A DNA stretch of 64,000 bases from Lamellibrachia columna (Eukaryota > Annelida > Polychaeta > Sabellida > Siboglinidae): the NCBI GenBank assembly GCA_963662155.1, contig OY759274.1, forward strand, positions 20,761,257 through 20,825,256, in the 5' to 3' direction. This document shows, one piece after another, positions 1 to 11,008 of this stretch. A model generated the notes under the pieces. The model was not told where the DNA came from, did not search any database, and was given only the letters and a program-made list of their open reading frames with translations. A program made the translations under genes and the position numbers. Numbering within the stretch: position 1 is the first letter of the stretch; every line of letters begins with the position of its first letter.

Positions 1-19
1 TTGACTGGGGTCACAGGGG

Positions 20-183
20 TGTAACGTTAATGAGCCCTCCCTGGGTTGGCTCGGTGTTGATCTGTGGGCGTTGTCGGCTGACAGCGACTGTGTGTGTGTC
101 TGTATGATATATCGCTAATAAACGAACTTCATTACCGCGTTCTAATGTACAGGTATTTGACTGACGTAGCAAAGAACGTGACA
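20..183 (+). repeat. 5' LTR of the Ty3/Gypsy element
   Basis: 164 bp, TGTAACG...GTGACA, with a short GT run in the middle and a CTAATAAA polyadenylation-like signal. Identical to the 3' LTR. Short LTRs of this size are common in several Ty3/Gypsy lineages. Confidence 0.95.
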
Positions 184-196
184 TGGTGTCAGGAAG
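184..196 (+). other. Primer-binding site, probably tRNA-Leu
   Basis: TGGTGTCAGGAAG follows the 5' LTR directly. TGG pairs with the tRNA CCA end, and TGTCA matches the 3' acceptor end of animal tRNA-Leu (ending TGACA-CCA). The match weakens after about nine bases because of one extra G. Confidence 0.7.
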
Positions 197-282
197 TATT
201 ATCGAACTTATACATTTCACGTTTGAAGTGAAATTGTAGCCGCATTGACATTGACGTTGTTACGCTAACGATAAAATTGCAA

Positions 283-462
283 ATGGCGACATCGAATATT
301 CCTCCGCCCAAGCCCCTGAATATTAACGACAAGTCAGCGTCTAGTCTATGGAAATCCTGGAGGAAAACATGGACTAGGTTCGAGATAGCAACTGGAATTG
401 ATGAAGCTGCTGAGAAAAAGCGAGTGTGTACACTTGTCTGTCATTGGCGAGGACGCAGTTAA
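283..462 (+). pseudogene. gag N-terminus, separated from gag-pol by a frame break
   Basis: An ATG at 283 opens a 60-codon frame, rich in charged and Trp residues, that resembles the N-terminus of retrotransposon Gag. It runs to a stop at 460-462. The continuation of Gag is in the next frame, visible from about 430-445 onwards, so an indel separates the two. The position is too early for the usual programmed gag/pol shift, and I see no obvious slippery site, so I read it as a mutation or an assembly error. The joined product is not written out here. Confidence 0.7.
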
Positions 463-3400
463 AGTGTTTGAAACTTTTCAGTATGCGGAAGGGGAAAGTG
501 ACGATAAGTTAGCTGACGTGCTTAAGAAGTTCGAGGAACATTGTAATCCTAGACAGAACACGATATATGAAAGGTACAGGTTCCAGTGCAGGAACCAAGA
601 GGCTGGTGAAACTGGTTCACACTACCTGACGGAGTTACGACACGCCGCAGAAAGCTGCGATTTCGCAAATATCACAACCAGTCAGATAATCAGGGACCGT
701 TTCGTGCATGGCATGAGAGACTCGAAGGTCCGAGAGAGGCTACTTCGAGAGAAAAATCTAACTCTGGAAAGAGCCTACGAGATGGTACAAGCAGCAGAGG
801 CAACCGCAGAACAGACGCATGTCATGTCAGGCGAGCAGGCAGTCTGTGCTGTGAAAGCAAATAGCGGACGAGGTCAAGGACATAAGGGACGCGGCGGACC
901 CGGTCAATTACGTGACTATGTGAACAAACAAAAGAAACCAACCACTGATTGCAAATTTTGCTCATACGAGCATGCACCAAAACAGTGTCCGGCCTACGGC
1001 AAGGAATGTCGTAAGTGTGGTAAGATGAACCACTTCCAGAGTAAGTGCAAGCAGCATAAGTACGTGAAGCAAGTACAGGCTGCTGTTTGTGACAGTGAAT
1101 ACAATGTTGGAACATTGTCTGTATTCAGTGTGGGGAAGAGACGCCGTGCTATGATAACACTGAATCTGGGTGACAGCGGCGTGCCAGTACCATTCCAGAT
1201 CGACAGTGGATCTGAGTGTTGCGTGCTGCCACTTAACGAGTACGTGAAAGTGACTGGTGACAGATCACTAGCAATGCTGCGGCCAGTGAAAACTGTCATT
1301 GTGACGTACAACGGAACACGCGAGAAATCGCTGGGTCAGTGTAAGCTGTCTGTGGTCAGGAAAGGAGTGAAACACAGACTAGTTTTCAACGTCTTGCAAG
1401 GCAAGTACACGCCAATACTTAGCCTGGACGCATCAGAGGGCATGGGAGTGCTGAAAATCAAGGATTCGGACCCCCTGGACTATGTGTACAACACACACGA
1501 GGCTGTACAAGCGAAGAAACTAACTGCTTGTGCTGTGAAAGCCGAATACCCAGACGTGTTCCAAGGCCTGGGAAGGCTGAAGGACAGTTATTCCATCGAG
1601 ATCGATGAATCGGTAAGACCAGTGGTGCACGCACCGAGACGTGTACCCGTACCAGTGCGTGAAAAGGTACGCAAGAAACTTGACGAGCTAGAGTGTGATG
1701 GAGTATTGACGCCAGTCACAGAGGCAACGGACTGGGTATCAAGTATGGTGATTGTCCAGAAACCAAGCGGACAGATCAGGATATGCATAGATCCCAAAGA
1801 TCTGAATACAGCAATCAGACGTGAGTACTACCCGATGCCAACCATCGAAGAGGTCAGTACACGGCTGAAGAATGCAAGACTGTTCACTGTGTTAGACGCC
1901 AAGAACGGGTTTTGGCAAATCCCGCTGGATGAGAAGTCCAGTATGTTGACGTGTTTCAACACGCCATTTGGTCGGTATCGGTGGCTGCGGATGCCTTTCG
2001 GGATTAACTCTGCACCCGAGATCTGGCAACGCACGATGAATCAACTTGTAGAGGGCCTGACAGGCACAGAGGTGATCCACGATGACTTCCTGATAGTAGG
2101 TTGTGGTACAACTGACAAAGAGGCAGAGATAGACCACGACAAGAACCTGCGAGCGTTCTTGGATCGCGCTCGAGAGCGCAATCTTCGACTGAATGCAGAG
2201 AAGATGAAGCTAAAGATGACGGAAGTCCCGTACATTGGTCATCTACTCACACGCGAAGGACTCCGTGTGGACCCGAAGAAAGTAGAGGCAATCGAGAAAA
2301 TGCCTGAGCCAGGGGACGCCAAAGCTGTACAGAGACTGCTTGGCTCGGTGAACTATCTGGCAAAGTTCTTCCCACACCTGTCAGATATACTCGAGCCCCT
2401 CAGACGGCTCATGGACAAGGATACAGAGTGGTGTTGGTTGCATATACACCAGGAGGCTTTTGATCGCATGAAGAAAGCTCTCACGAGCACACCAGTACTG
2501 CAGTACTATGACGTCAAGAAACCAGTGTGCATCCAGTGCGACGCGTCAGACGGAGGTCTTGGCGCAGGGTTGTTGCAGGACGGACTCCCTGTAGTGTATG
2601 CATCCCGTGCACTTACTGCCACTGAGAGAAACTATGCGCAAATCGAGAAGGAGTTACTAGCTATCGTATTTGCATGCGAGAAGTTTGATCAATATGTGTA
2701 TGGAAGAGAGAAGGTGCATGTGCAGAGTGATCACAAGCCGTTAGAAGTGATCTTCAGGAAACCACTCGTGACAGCACCCAAGAGATTGCAGCGCATGCTC
2801 CTGCGTCTCCAGCGCTACAGTCTGGATGTGACATACACGCGTGGGTCAGAGATGTACATCGCGGACACGTTGAGCCGTGCGTACATTCCGGGTGAACCAA
2901 GTGTTCACGCTGTTGCACTCGCTAAGATTGATATGACAGAGGGACTGTCGGTGTCTCCCAGGAGACTGGAAGAGCTGCGAGCAGCCACCGCTAGTGACTG
3001 TGCTCTCCAGAAACTGATGCAGGTGACCATGAAAGGCTGGCCTGCACAGAAGTCGGACAGTGACCTGGACGTTCGTGCGTATTACAATGTGCGACACGAA
3101 CTGACCGTGCAGAATGGACTCGTGTTCAAAGACTGCAGGATCGTAGTGCCGACTAGTTTACGCAAGAACATCATCGCCACGGTACATCGCTCGCATCAGG
3201 GTATACAGGGATGTATACGTCTCGCCAAGGATGCTGTATACTGGCCACTGATGAACCAAGAGATCACCGATTATGTGAGTCAGTGTAGTGTGTGCAACAT
3301 ACACAGACCAGAACAGTGCAAGGAGCCCATGTTGCCTCATGACGTTCCAGGCAGGCCTTGGGCAAAAGTTGGTGCTGACTTGTTCGAGCTGCAGGGACAG

Positions 3401-4318
3401 CACTACCTGCTGTTGGTCGACTATTTCTCCAATTTTTTCGAGCTGATGCGACTAAGTTCGAGTACTCGAACGAAGTGTGTGATCGATGCAATGAGGTCAC
3501 AGTTTGCGCGTCATGGAGTGCCCGAAGTAGTGATGTCGGACAATGGTCCACAGTTCTCCTGCGGCGAGTTCAGAGAGTTCGCGCAGAGATGGGACTTCGA
3601 GAATATCACGAGCAGTCCGAGATACCCCCAGAGCAATGGCCAAGTTGAGCGAGCCATTGGGACGGTGAAGAACCTCGTGAAGAAAGCGATGGAGGATGGC
3701 AACGACGTCCAGCTGGCGTTGTTGAACTTTAGAAACACTGTGCGTGAGGGTTTCAGTGCATCCCCAGCACAGCTGTTGTTCGGTCGTAGATGCCGAACAC
3801 TGCTTCCAATTCAGCGGAGCAGACTGATTCCGAAACTTGCAAATGACGTGTATCGTGACAAGAAGATTGCCAAGAATGCGCAAATGGCACAATACAACAA
3901 ATCAGCGCATCACCTGAACCCGTTAGTACCAGGCGATGCGATTCGTATGAAACTGCCTGGACAGGACACGTGGACGCTTGGAGAATGTACAAAGAAGCTC
4001 TCCAAAAGATCGTACGTGGTTCTCGTTCAAGGACACACGTACAGACGCAACCGACGTCATCTGCGTGTTGTATACGAGAATCTTCCGCTACCCGACAGTG
4101 AGCCGTGGGAAGTGAGTGCAAATCCACCGCCACTAGAAGCTGGTTCGATGTCTCGTACACCGCCTCGTGCAGAAACGAGAATGCCGATATCGGAGTTACC
4201 ACCAAGCGAAGAGCCAGTGCCGATGCAGGATACACCACTGCCACGTGTGAACTCGACACCAGTGCGCAGAGGCACACGTACCAGGAAACCACCAGCGTAC
4301 TTGGCAGACTATCAGTAA
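398..4318 (+). CDS. Gag-Pol polyprotein of the Ty3/Gypsy element
   Basis: A 1306-codon open frame. Gag matrix/capsid-like residues come first, then two zinc knuckles (about 185-197, C-x2-C-x3-H-x4-C; 204-217, C-x2-C-x4-H-x4-C). The aspartic protease has Asp-Ser-Gly at 269-271. Reverse transcriptase has an LDAKNG motif near 497 and its catalytic pair in VIHDD near 562-563 (His where many relatives have another residue). RNase H begins with CDASDGG near 714. Integrase has an HHCC zinc site from about 929 and a D,D,E core near 993, 1047 and 1083. The C-terminus is Pro/Ser/Arg-rich. All key residues are present, so pol looks functional. The true Gag start is upstream in another frame (see 283), so this frame's own start is not the natural one. 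Confidence 0.92.
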   Translation: MMKLLRKSECVHLSVIGEDAVKVFETFQYAEGESDDKLADVLKKFEEHCNPRQNTIYERYRFQCRNQEAGETGSHYLTELRHAAESCDFANITTSQIIRDRFVHGMRDSKVRERLLREKNLTLERAYEMVQAAEATAEQTHVMSGEQAVCAVKANSGRGQGHKGRGGPGQLRDYVNKQKKPTTDCKFCSYEHAPKQCPAYGKECRKCGKMNHFQSKCKQHKYVKQVQAAVCDSEYNVGTLSVFSVGKRRRAMITLNLGDSGVPVPFQIDSGSECCVLPLNEYVKVTGDRSLAMLRPVKTVIVTYNGTREKSLGQCKLSVVRKGVKHRLVFNVLQGKYTPILSLDASEGMGVLKIKDSDPLDYVYNTHEAVQAKKLTACAVKAEYPDVFQGLGRLKDSYSIEIDESVRPVVHAPRRVPVPVREKVRKKLDELECDGVLTPVTEATDWVSSMVIVQKPSGQIRICIDPKDLNTAIRREYYPMPTIEEVSTRLKNARLFTVLDAKNGFWQIPLDEKSSMLTCFNTPFGRYRWLRMPFGINSAPEIWQRTMNQLVEGLTGTEVIHDDFLIVGCGTTDKEAEIDHDKNLRAFLDRARERNLRLNAEKMKLKMTEVPYIGHLLTREGLRVDPKKVEAIEKMPEPGDAKAVQRLLGSVNYLAKFFPHLSDILEPLRRLMDKDTEWCWLHIHQEAFDRMKKALTSTPVLQYYDVKKPVCIQCDASDGGLGAGLLQDGLPVVYASRALTATERNYAQIEKELLAIVFACEKFDQYVYGREKVHVQSDHKPLEVIFRKPLVTAPKRLQRMLLRLQRYSLDVTYTRGSEMYIADTLSRAYIPGEPSVHAVALAKIDMTEGLSVSPRRLEELRAATASDCALQKLMQVTMKGWPAQKSDSDLDVRAYYNVRHELTVQNGLVFKDCRIVVPTSLRKNIIATVHRSHQGIQGCIRLAKDAVYWPLMNQEITDYVSQCSVCNIHRPEQCKEPMLPHDVPGRPWAKVGADLFELQGQHYLLLVDYFSNFFELMRLSSSTRTKCVIDAMRSQFARHGVPEVVMSDNGPQFSCGEFREFAQRWDFENITSSPRYPQSNGQVERAIGTVKNLVKKAMEDGNDVQLALLNFRNTVREGFSASPAQLLFGRRCRTLLPIQRSRLIPKLANDVYRDKKIAKNAQMAQYNKSAHHLNPLVPGDAIRMKLPGQDTWTLGECTKKLSKRSYVVLVQGHTYRRNRRHLRVVYENLPLPDSEPWEVSANPPPLEAGSMSRTPPRAETRMPISELPPSEEPVPMQDTPLPRVNSTPVRRGTRTRKPPAYLADYQ

Positions 4319-4384
4319 AGCAGAAAACTTTCGTAATGTGAAGATAACTTTTCTAATTGGCACTAATTTGCACTTGACATTTGT

Positions 4385-4397
4385 AAAAGGAAAGGGA
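4385..4397 (+). other. Polypurine tract
   Basis: AAAAGGAAAGGGA abuts the 3' LTR. This is where plus-strand synthesis is primed in LTR retroelements. Confidence 0.88.
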
Positions 4398-4561
4398 TGT
4401 AACGTTAATGAGCCCTCCCTGGGTTGGCTCGGTGTTGATCTGTGGGCGTTGTCGGCTGACAGCGACTGTGTGTGTGTCTGTATGATATATCGCTAATAAA
4501 CGAACTTCATTACCGCGTTCTAATGTACAGGTATTTGACTGACGTAGCAAAGAACGTGACA
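4398..4561 (+). repeat. 3' LTR of the Ty3/Gypsy element
   Basis: 164 bp, identical to the 5' LTR, followed by the AGGGG target duplication. Confidence 0.95.
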
Positions 4562-4566
4562 AGGGG

Positions 4567-5240
4567 GTCGGACGACCAACCTCGACCTTGCGCAATACGG
4601 ACCTATCCTTGTACGTCGTACGTCACTGAATGCATGCGATGTCATTTCAACTCGTTCCACACAAAGAAACACGCTAACTTATGACGTTTTCAATGGGCAG
4701 TTATTTTTAGAAATAAACAGAAAGTCTTCCTGGTTATAAATCGGGAAGTACACTTACGAAATAGGCGCACGCCATAAGCACAAACAATTGCAGGTCTCCA
4801 TACAATTACCAACCTTGTGTTTAAGTAGCCTACGACAGTCACTTGGTTAAATCTACCTACCGCCGAAGGACAAGGAAAACAGGTTGTCCACTGATAAAGA
4901 CAGACGTGTGTGTAGTGAGGTATTTTTTTTACACATAACGTGTTCTTTGGAATTTGCGTAGGAATTTAATGATACCGTTAGCGTTTGCTAGATAATGAAC
5001 CAAAATTAATTACGTAAACACGTTAAATACAGAAAGAGGACAAGTACAAAGGCATGGAACTCATCAACCAATTTCGTCTTGCAAATGTGTTTCCAACGAA
5101 GTGTGCAAATAAATGTGCAGTACGTGGGTTGTATACATATAGTAGTATCAGGGTTTAGCAATGTTCAAACGCCCAGTAACACACTCGTTCACATTGGTGG
5201 GCAAATGATCTAGGACCATGACACTCTGATGACATGTTCT
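4567..5240. repeat. Repeat block A (segmental duplicate of blocks B and C)
   Basis: This stretch, together with bases 1-19, matches 37808-38400 (block B) and 44027-44560 (block C) with scattered differences. Shared landmarks include the run after the AGGGG target, the 'gaaagtcttcctggttata' segment and 'agtatcagggtttagcaa'. Near 5180 the similarity switches to the sequence found upstream of locus 2 (49670-49740). No credible reading frame is present. Confidence 0.85.
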
Positions 5241-5362
5241 TTAATAGAGAGTTTTTGCAAGCGCACCGATCTCGGCTCCCTTCCCGATTATGACAGCATA
5301 TAAGGCTCACCTTTAATGCTTAAAGGCATGTCTTTAAATAATTAAAGCACGCCTTAAATTAG

Positions 5363-5700
5363 TTAAAGGCATGCCTTTAATTATTTAAATACGCGTATGT
5401 AAAGTTAAAGGCGTGGTTGTAACATTAAAAGCATGCCATTAATTAATTAAATACGCGTATGTAATGTTAAAGGCATGCTTTTAATTAATTAAGTACGCGT
5501 ATGTAATGTTAAAGGCATGTCTTTAAATAATTAAATACGCGTATTTAATTGTAACCAATCGGAACCAGCGAAGTGTATTGATAGAATGTTGTTTCGTTGG
5601 TTCTGATTGGTTACAATTAAATACGCGTACTTAATTATTTAAAGGCATGCCTTTAAATAATTAAGTACGCGTAGTTAATTGTAACCAATCAGAACCAGCG
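5363..5700. repeat. Palindrome-rich 42-bp tandem repeat and hairpin
   Basis: Units of about 42 bp combine the palindrome TTAAAGGCATGCCTTTAA with AATTAAATACGCGTAT. From about 5531 to 5634 two arms of about 43 bp are inverted around a 19-bp loop (the arms contain GTAACCAATCGGAACCAGCG), and a third arm copy follows at about 5660-5701. It could form hairpins or cruciforms. It lies inside the TTAA element. Confidence 0.8.
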
Positions 5701-5729
5701 AAAAAAAAATTGCTATCGATAGACGTTGA

Positions 5730-5850
<121 letters not shown>

Positions 5851-6381
5851 GAGTCTCGTGACCTATTTTTTTAGCTGTGCAGTCCACTGGCGACCTCAGC
5901 TGTGTTTACGCCTGTGTAAAGAATAGGTTTTTGTTTTGTTTTTGGGTGTATTCACATAATTGACACCAAATTGGTATAAATTGTTCTGTTTTTTGATTGA
6001 CAAAATATGTTAAAGGTGAGTGAGAAGTTTTATATCTAAGAATGTTCACAGTACTCGTTTGAGTGCTGGTAACAACTGGACCCTAACTGGATACCACGTA
6101 ATATCGCTCGCCTACCGTCATGTCTTCCACTGCTAATGCAGAACATTTCTATATAATTCTCGTTTAAATCATGTATATTTAAAAGATGAATAGTTACAAT
6201 CACAGTGTGCTACAATCTTATGATGGAAACTCTACCTTTGCGAGAACAATAATATTACACTGGCTTCATGTTGAAAAAGTCCTATTGTTTTGGAAGCACC
6301 AGGACATAGTTCTGTTGTCTTGAAATTCCAGCTGCAGCCCTGCTCACAGCATCTTTTTTCCTAGAACTAAGCTCAACCTTG

Positions 6382-6670
<289 letters not shown>

Positions 6671-8100
6671 CAAACTATCTATGTAACCGTGGAATCGCAT
6701 GAAGACGGGAAATGGTGATTTCCTTTATTTTGTATAACAAAAACTATATAAAAACCTGTAAAACATACCAAAATATTATTACTACAAAGGTTACACAGGA
6801 TCATTAATCAACAGAGTCAAAAACATCTATTCCCTGCATAACACTGATACATAATTATTACCTATAGATTATCTCAGACACCAAATAGCAGGTTGGCACC
6901 TGTGGTATTTGTATCTAGATTTCTATCCAGCAAGATATCAAACACTTGATCCCTGTTTACAAGTTACTATCTAGTGTGGCGCCAGCTTGCTCTCAAGCAC
7001 ATGTCCCTTGGGAATATTTCACACACCCTACCCAGCCAGTGCCACATGGTGATTAATCAAGACAACACCAAAGAGAGGGAGAGTGCTCCAGTCTTATTCT
7101 GGCTTAACTGCACAGAATGTTATATAATTATACCGCACATGCACAGTCCCTGCATAATGTATTTTGTCTATCATAATACATTAACTATGTAACAGTACTA
7201 AACATTAATAAACTTAACTTTCTAACCTGTTCTACCAGCTACTGGCTACAAGCTTTCAAAATGTCATTAAGCCCTAGCTGTTAACAGACAGCTGGTGGGG
7301 ACATTCCTCCCTAAGGTCCAGACAGTTCATTTGCTCCCCATCTTCTTAGCACATCAGTAATCCAAGTCACTATTAAGTAATTACAAATGAACATATAAAT
7401 ATGTTTACATAGAAAGATGGAAAATTCTCTAGTAGACATTTTGGTACCATTGTAAATTAAAAGAATTAATTTTCTAAGGTATAACATATTATTTAGGAAC
7501 TTACCAAAACAGGGTTGTTGTCTTGTTGACAGTGGGAACAAGCCTGGCCCACTGGGACACAGCCCCTCCCCCTGACCACATGTGACCCCTGTCTCTGGGG
7601 TAAAAAAAATTATTTAAACAACTTAATTATTAGTAACAGGGCCAGCAACCTACACAGTAAATGCAATTAACCATAAGATAAATAGTTATAATAATAATAA
7701 CTAATTAACTAGATTCTCTATAGATTACCCAGAGTGCTGCCATATGGTGGCAAGTAATGGCACCATCAACCCTGTGCTCCTCTGGTATCCTCGCGTGACC
7801 TTTGCTGGGTGACCGGTGGGGTGATTGGTGGGGCAATTATAAATATATATATTATAATAATTTATTTATTCTTCAGACTTACTTTCACTTAAAAAATTAC
7901 AAGGTGTGATGATCTTATTTGGAAATCAAAACAGAAATAGCACCTGCTCTAAGTAAACATGTAATTTCTGGGACAACACAATAAAACTTAAGGTAGATGT
8001 AGATGGCGCCATACGCGTATATCGGGTTACGTTGGCGCGTGTTGCAAAAACTCTACTCGGTCCCCGATCTCCTACTCACCGCACCGATCGCGCGCGGGAT
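6671..8100. other. Interior of the TTAA element without recognisable gene
   Basis: AT-rich sequence with no reading frame above about 75 codons and no transposase motif. A second partial copy of the element end (GCAAAAACTCTA) occurs near 8044, next to a GATCGGG-rich stretch. Confidence 0.6.
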
Positions 8101-8194
8101 CGGGATCGGGAAGGGAGCCGAGATCGGTGCGCTTGCAAAAACTCTATTAATATCGCTAGTTTTGACGTTGCCTATCCGATAAACTTTTCCATTT

Positions 8195-8630
8195 AACAAG
8201 GTTTGCCATCCAAGCCAAAGGCCCAGATGGCAAGTGGACAAGGAAGCCATTGGCTTATCGAGAGTACAACAATATTCATCTACGTGTAACCCGCCTTCCT
8301 GAGATATGTGTGAACCTTTTTTTTAAAACATATTCACGCTGCTAGCAGTTATACAATCCGTAGACAATTTCTTCCATTCATTTATTGTCCTCCGTGAGAA
8401 CGAGTACTTCCTAACATCCAATCTACACTGATCCTTTACTAATTTTACCTAGTCCTCTAGTTCTACTATCCTTCTTGAGTGAGAAAAACATATTTCTCTC
8501 AATATTTTCATACCCGTTCAATATCTTAAAAACATCAATCTGATCTCCTCTTAACCTCCTTGTCTCTAGAGTTGTTAAACCACATTCTTTCAGGCGTTCT
8601 TAATCACATTTACACAGTTGTTAAACCACA
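8195..8630 (-). mobile_element. 3' fragment of a CR1-like LINE
   Basis: Reverse complement of the 3' end of the CR1 copies at 13289 and 18030 (C-terminal ORF2 codons, 3' UTR and the CTTGTTAAAT tail). It is truncated at its 5' end. The paralogous site near 49765-49790 lacks it, and a CATTTAC-like sequence borders both sides, consistent with a target duplication. A stretch of about 50 bp near 8570-8640 is duplicated within it. Confidence 0.85.
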
Positions 8631-8770
8631 TTCTTCCACGTGTTCTTCGTCACATTTACAGAAGTATTGGCTAATTATGACATAATAACTACTCAGGCCC
8701 TGTTATCCACCAAATATTGTGGAACCTTAATGGTATGTGTGAAAGCGTCAGCTGTTGCTTACTTTCAGAC

Positions 8771-9990
8771 GGACGTATTTTAAATCCAAATTCTTATCAG
8801 CCATTGTCACGGTGGCTTTTTCCCGTATGCAATATACGCCGCTATGAACATTCTAAGTATACATGAACATATATTAGCTATCTGGTAAATATAATTATGA
8901 ACATTCATTGGATCATCAAAAACGTCTATGCTTTATAACCACAAAAATGTGCATTGTATAAGATTTCTACTGAACGCTTGAGTGGAATAGGTTGTTTCCT
9001 GGTAAGTAGTTTATAATGTTACTACCAGTGACTCTGTAGGTTCATGTAACGTATTGTATCTTTGTGTTTATTATACTTCTCAGCAAAGCAACACATTTTG
9101 TTCTCCCGCTGGAGAATATAACGAAGGCCCTTTCAGATTAATAAAGGTGTGATTTTGTCTGCCGCTGTTTCCGCAATTGTGCAGGTTAGTAATGATTGTC
9201 GACTCATCACCTGTGCACGTGAGAATGCACCCACGTGAACGCTACGCGTAGGGAATAAAAAATGGATCCTGTTGGAGTCGATGAAAGCTATCAAGAGGAA
9301 TTCATAGTAAAAATGAATAAGGAAAAGTGTGCACAGAGACAGTGTTTTGCCAGACACAATTACACAAGCATCGTGGCAGCAGTTTGGACGTATTTTAAAT
9401 CCAAATTCTTATCAGCCATTGTCACGGTGGCTTTTCCCCATATGCAATATACGCCGCTAGGAACATCCTAAATATACATGAACATATACTAGCTATCTGG
9501 AAATATAAATATGAACATTCATTGGATCGTCAAAAACGTCTATGCTTTATAACCACAAAAATTTGCATTGTATAATATTTCTACTGATTCTCTGAACGCT
9601 TGAGTGGAATAGGTTGTTTCCTGGTAGGTAGTTTATAATGTTACTACAAGTGACCCTGTAGGTTCATGTAACTTCTTCTCAGCAAAGCAACACAGTTTGT
9701 TCTGCCGCTGGAGTTACATAACGACGTCCCGTTCAGACGAAGGAAGGTGTGATGTTGTCTGCCGCCGTTTCCGCATTCGTGCAGTTTCTAATGCCTGTCG
9801 CCTGATCACCTGTGCACGTGAGAACGCACCCACCTGAACGCCACGCGGAGGGAATAAAAAATGGATCCTGTTGGAGTCGGTGAAAGCTATCAAGGGAATT
9901 CATAGTAACAATGTATAAGGAAAAGTGTGCACAAAGACTTTTTCGTCAGACATAATTACACAAGCATCGCGGCAGCAGTTTGGATGAATC
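8771..9990. repeat. 615-bp tandem duplication upstream of locus 1
   Basis: 8771-9385 is repeated as 9386-9990 with scattered differences. Locus 2 has one equivalent copy (about 49905-50515), so the doubling is specific to locus 1. Short frames here are not conserved between copies, which argues against coding. Confidence 0.88.
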
Positions 9991-10083
9991 ATATTGCCCG
10001 TTGCCGAAGGCCATTAACTTGAATACGAACCGTACTGTATGTGACTTTTCCTTATTCCTCGTTAGCTTAGCTTCCTCGTGAAA

Positions 10084-10135
10084 CACGTGACACGTGTTTG
10101 CTCTATAAAAAGCTGGAGTAACTATTCCGAAGTCA
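10084..10135 (+). promoter_or_regulatory. Core promoter of CUB locus 1
   Basis: Two CACGTG E-boxes (10084-10089 and 10091-10096) precede TATAAAA at 10104-10110. An Inr-like TCAGAAC places the likely start at A10135, 31 bp from the TATA box. Locus 2 has the same TATA-Inr spacing but one intact E-box. Sequence similarity between the loci continues through the putative first exon. Confidence 0.65.
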
Positions 10136-10330
10136 GAACTTCAGCGATCGTCGGCTAAGTCATCAGAAATCTTCTAAGACTGAAGATTACTTCGAGCTGG
10201 AAAAATCAACACGTGTAACAGTTATTTTTTGCTGTTCTTCGTCAAACGGGGTTTTCTAAATATTATCGATTCAGCCGCAAATAATGTATATGCTCAAGCA
10301 GTTAATTTTTTTTACAATGTTACCATGCAA
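10135..10330 (+). other. Putative non-coding exon 1 of locus 1 and adjacent intron start
   Basis: Matches the segment after the locus 2 start. Locus 2 has a clear GTGAGT donor (50788). The aligned spot in locus 1 reads GTGTAA near 10213, which is a weaker donor. No protein frame is shared. Confidence 0.4.
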
Positions 10331-10742
10331 TGTTCAGATAATCGGCAGACAAGGTAGCCGTTGGGTTATCGAAATTCCAAAAGTGTTTAATATAATATTA
10401 TGTGTTGCCCGTTCTTTTAACACTACAAAGTTGTTTTTGAACGTAGTCACACTGCGTTATTGTAAAGCGGGGTAGTGTAAATCAAAATAATAGCAATATT
10501 GTGTTAAATGAAATTTGTTGTCCTGATACAACGCGTTTATCAGAATAGTTTCAACTGCGCGATAAACATATTTATGCTGGGACTCGCATTGATGGGTGAG
10601 AGATAATGATAACGATTCCGGTAGTCTAAGGCGGGTTACTCTATTAACCCTTGCATGGGGCTTTTACTTCCCAGGGAAGAATGGCCTAACGTTTTAGTGC
10701 ATCATCCAAAACACCTCCAATTTCTTATTCGTAGCCCGTGCG

Positions 10743-10894
10743 AAAACGTCGTTAGCTAGGCCCAACATTATATCATATTAAAAACGTCGTTAGCTAGGCC
10801 CAACATTATATCATATTAAAAACGTCGTTAGCTAGGCCCAACATTATATCATATTAAAAACGTCGTTAGCTAGGCCCAACATTATATCATAGTA
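10743..10894. repeat. 38-bp tandem repeat, four copies
   Basis: Four nearly identical units containing CGTCGTTAGCTAGGCCCAAC, separated by short A runs. Located in the presumed first intron of locus 1. Confidence 0.95.
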
Positions 10895-10950
10895 AAAATA
10901 TATAACATTGGATTTTATCATAGATTCACAACTGGACGCACATACTTCAC

Positions 10951-11008
10951 ATACTTGTGGATGACACGTATTTGTGGATGACACGTACTTGTGGATGACA
11001 CGTATTTG
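10951..11008. repeat. 19-bp tandem repeat, three copies
   Basis: Units of the form ACTTGTGGATGACACGTAT, with C/T variation. Confidence 0.9.

Larger units (their letters stand above)
20..4561 (+). mobile_element. Complete Ty3/Gypsy LTR retrotransposon
   Basis: Seen: two 164-bp direct repeats (20-183 and 4398-4561), identical by eye, each starting TG and ending CA, flanked by a 5-bp duplication AGGGG (15-19 and 4562-4566). A primer-binding site, a long gag-pol frame and a polypurine tract lie in the expected order. The pol order protease, RT, RNase H, integrase is that of Ty3/Gypsy elements. The target lies in a local repeat; unoccupied relatives of the same site occur near 37808-37850 and 44027-44060. 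Identical LTRs imply a recent insertion. The one visible lesion is a frame break near 430-445 in gag. There is no env-like frame after pol. Confidence 0.96.

Noticed and set aside
7974..8100. Possible gene start in the GATCGGG-rich segment near the right end of the TTAA element
   Set aside because: It is explained by the terminal inverted repeat and an internal partial copy of it; no conserved frame.
9262..9471. 69-codon frame starting MDPVGVDESYQEE
   Set aside because: The tandem copy at 9860 and the locus 2 equivalent near 50390 lose the frame at once, so it is not under protein constraint.
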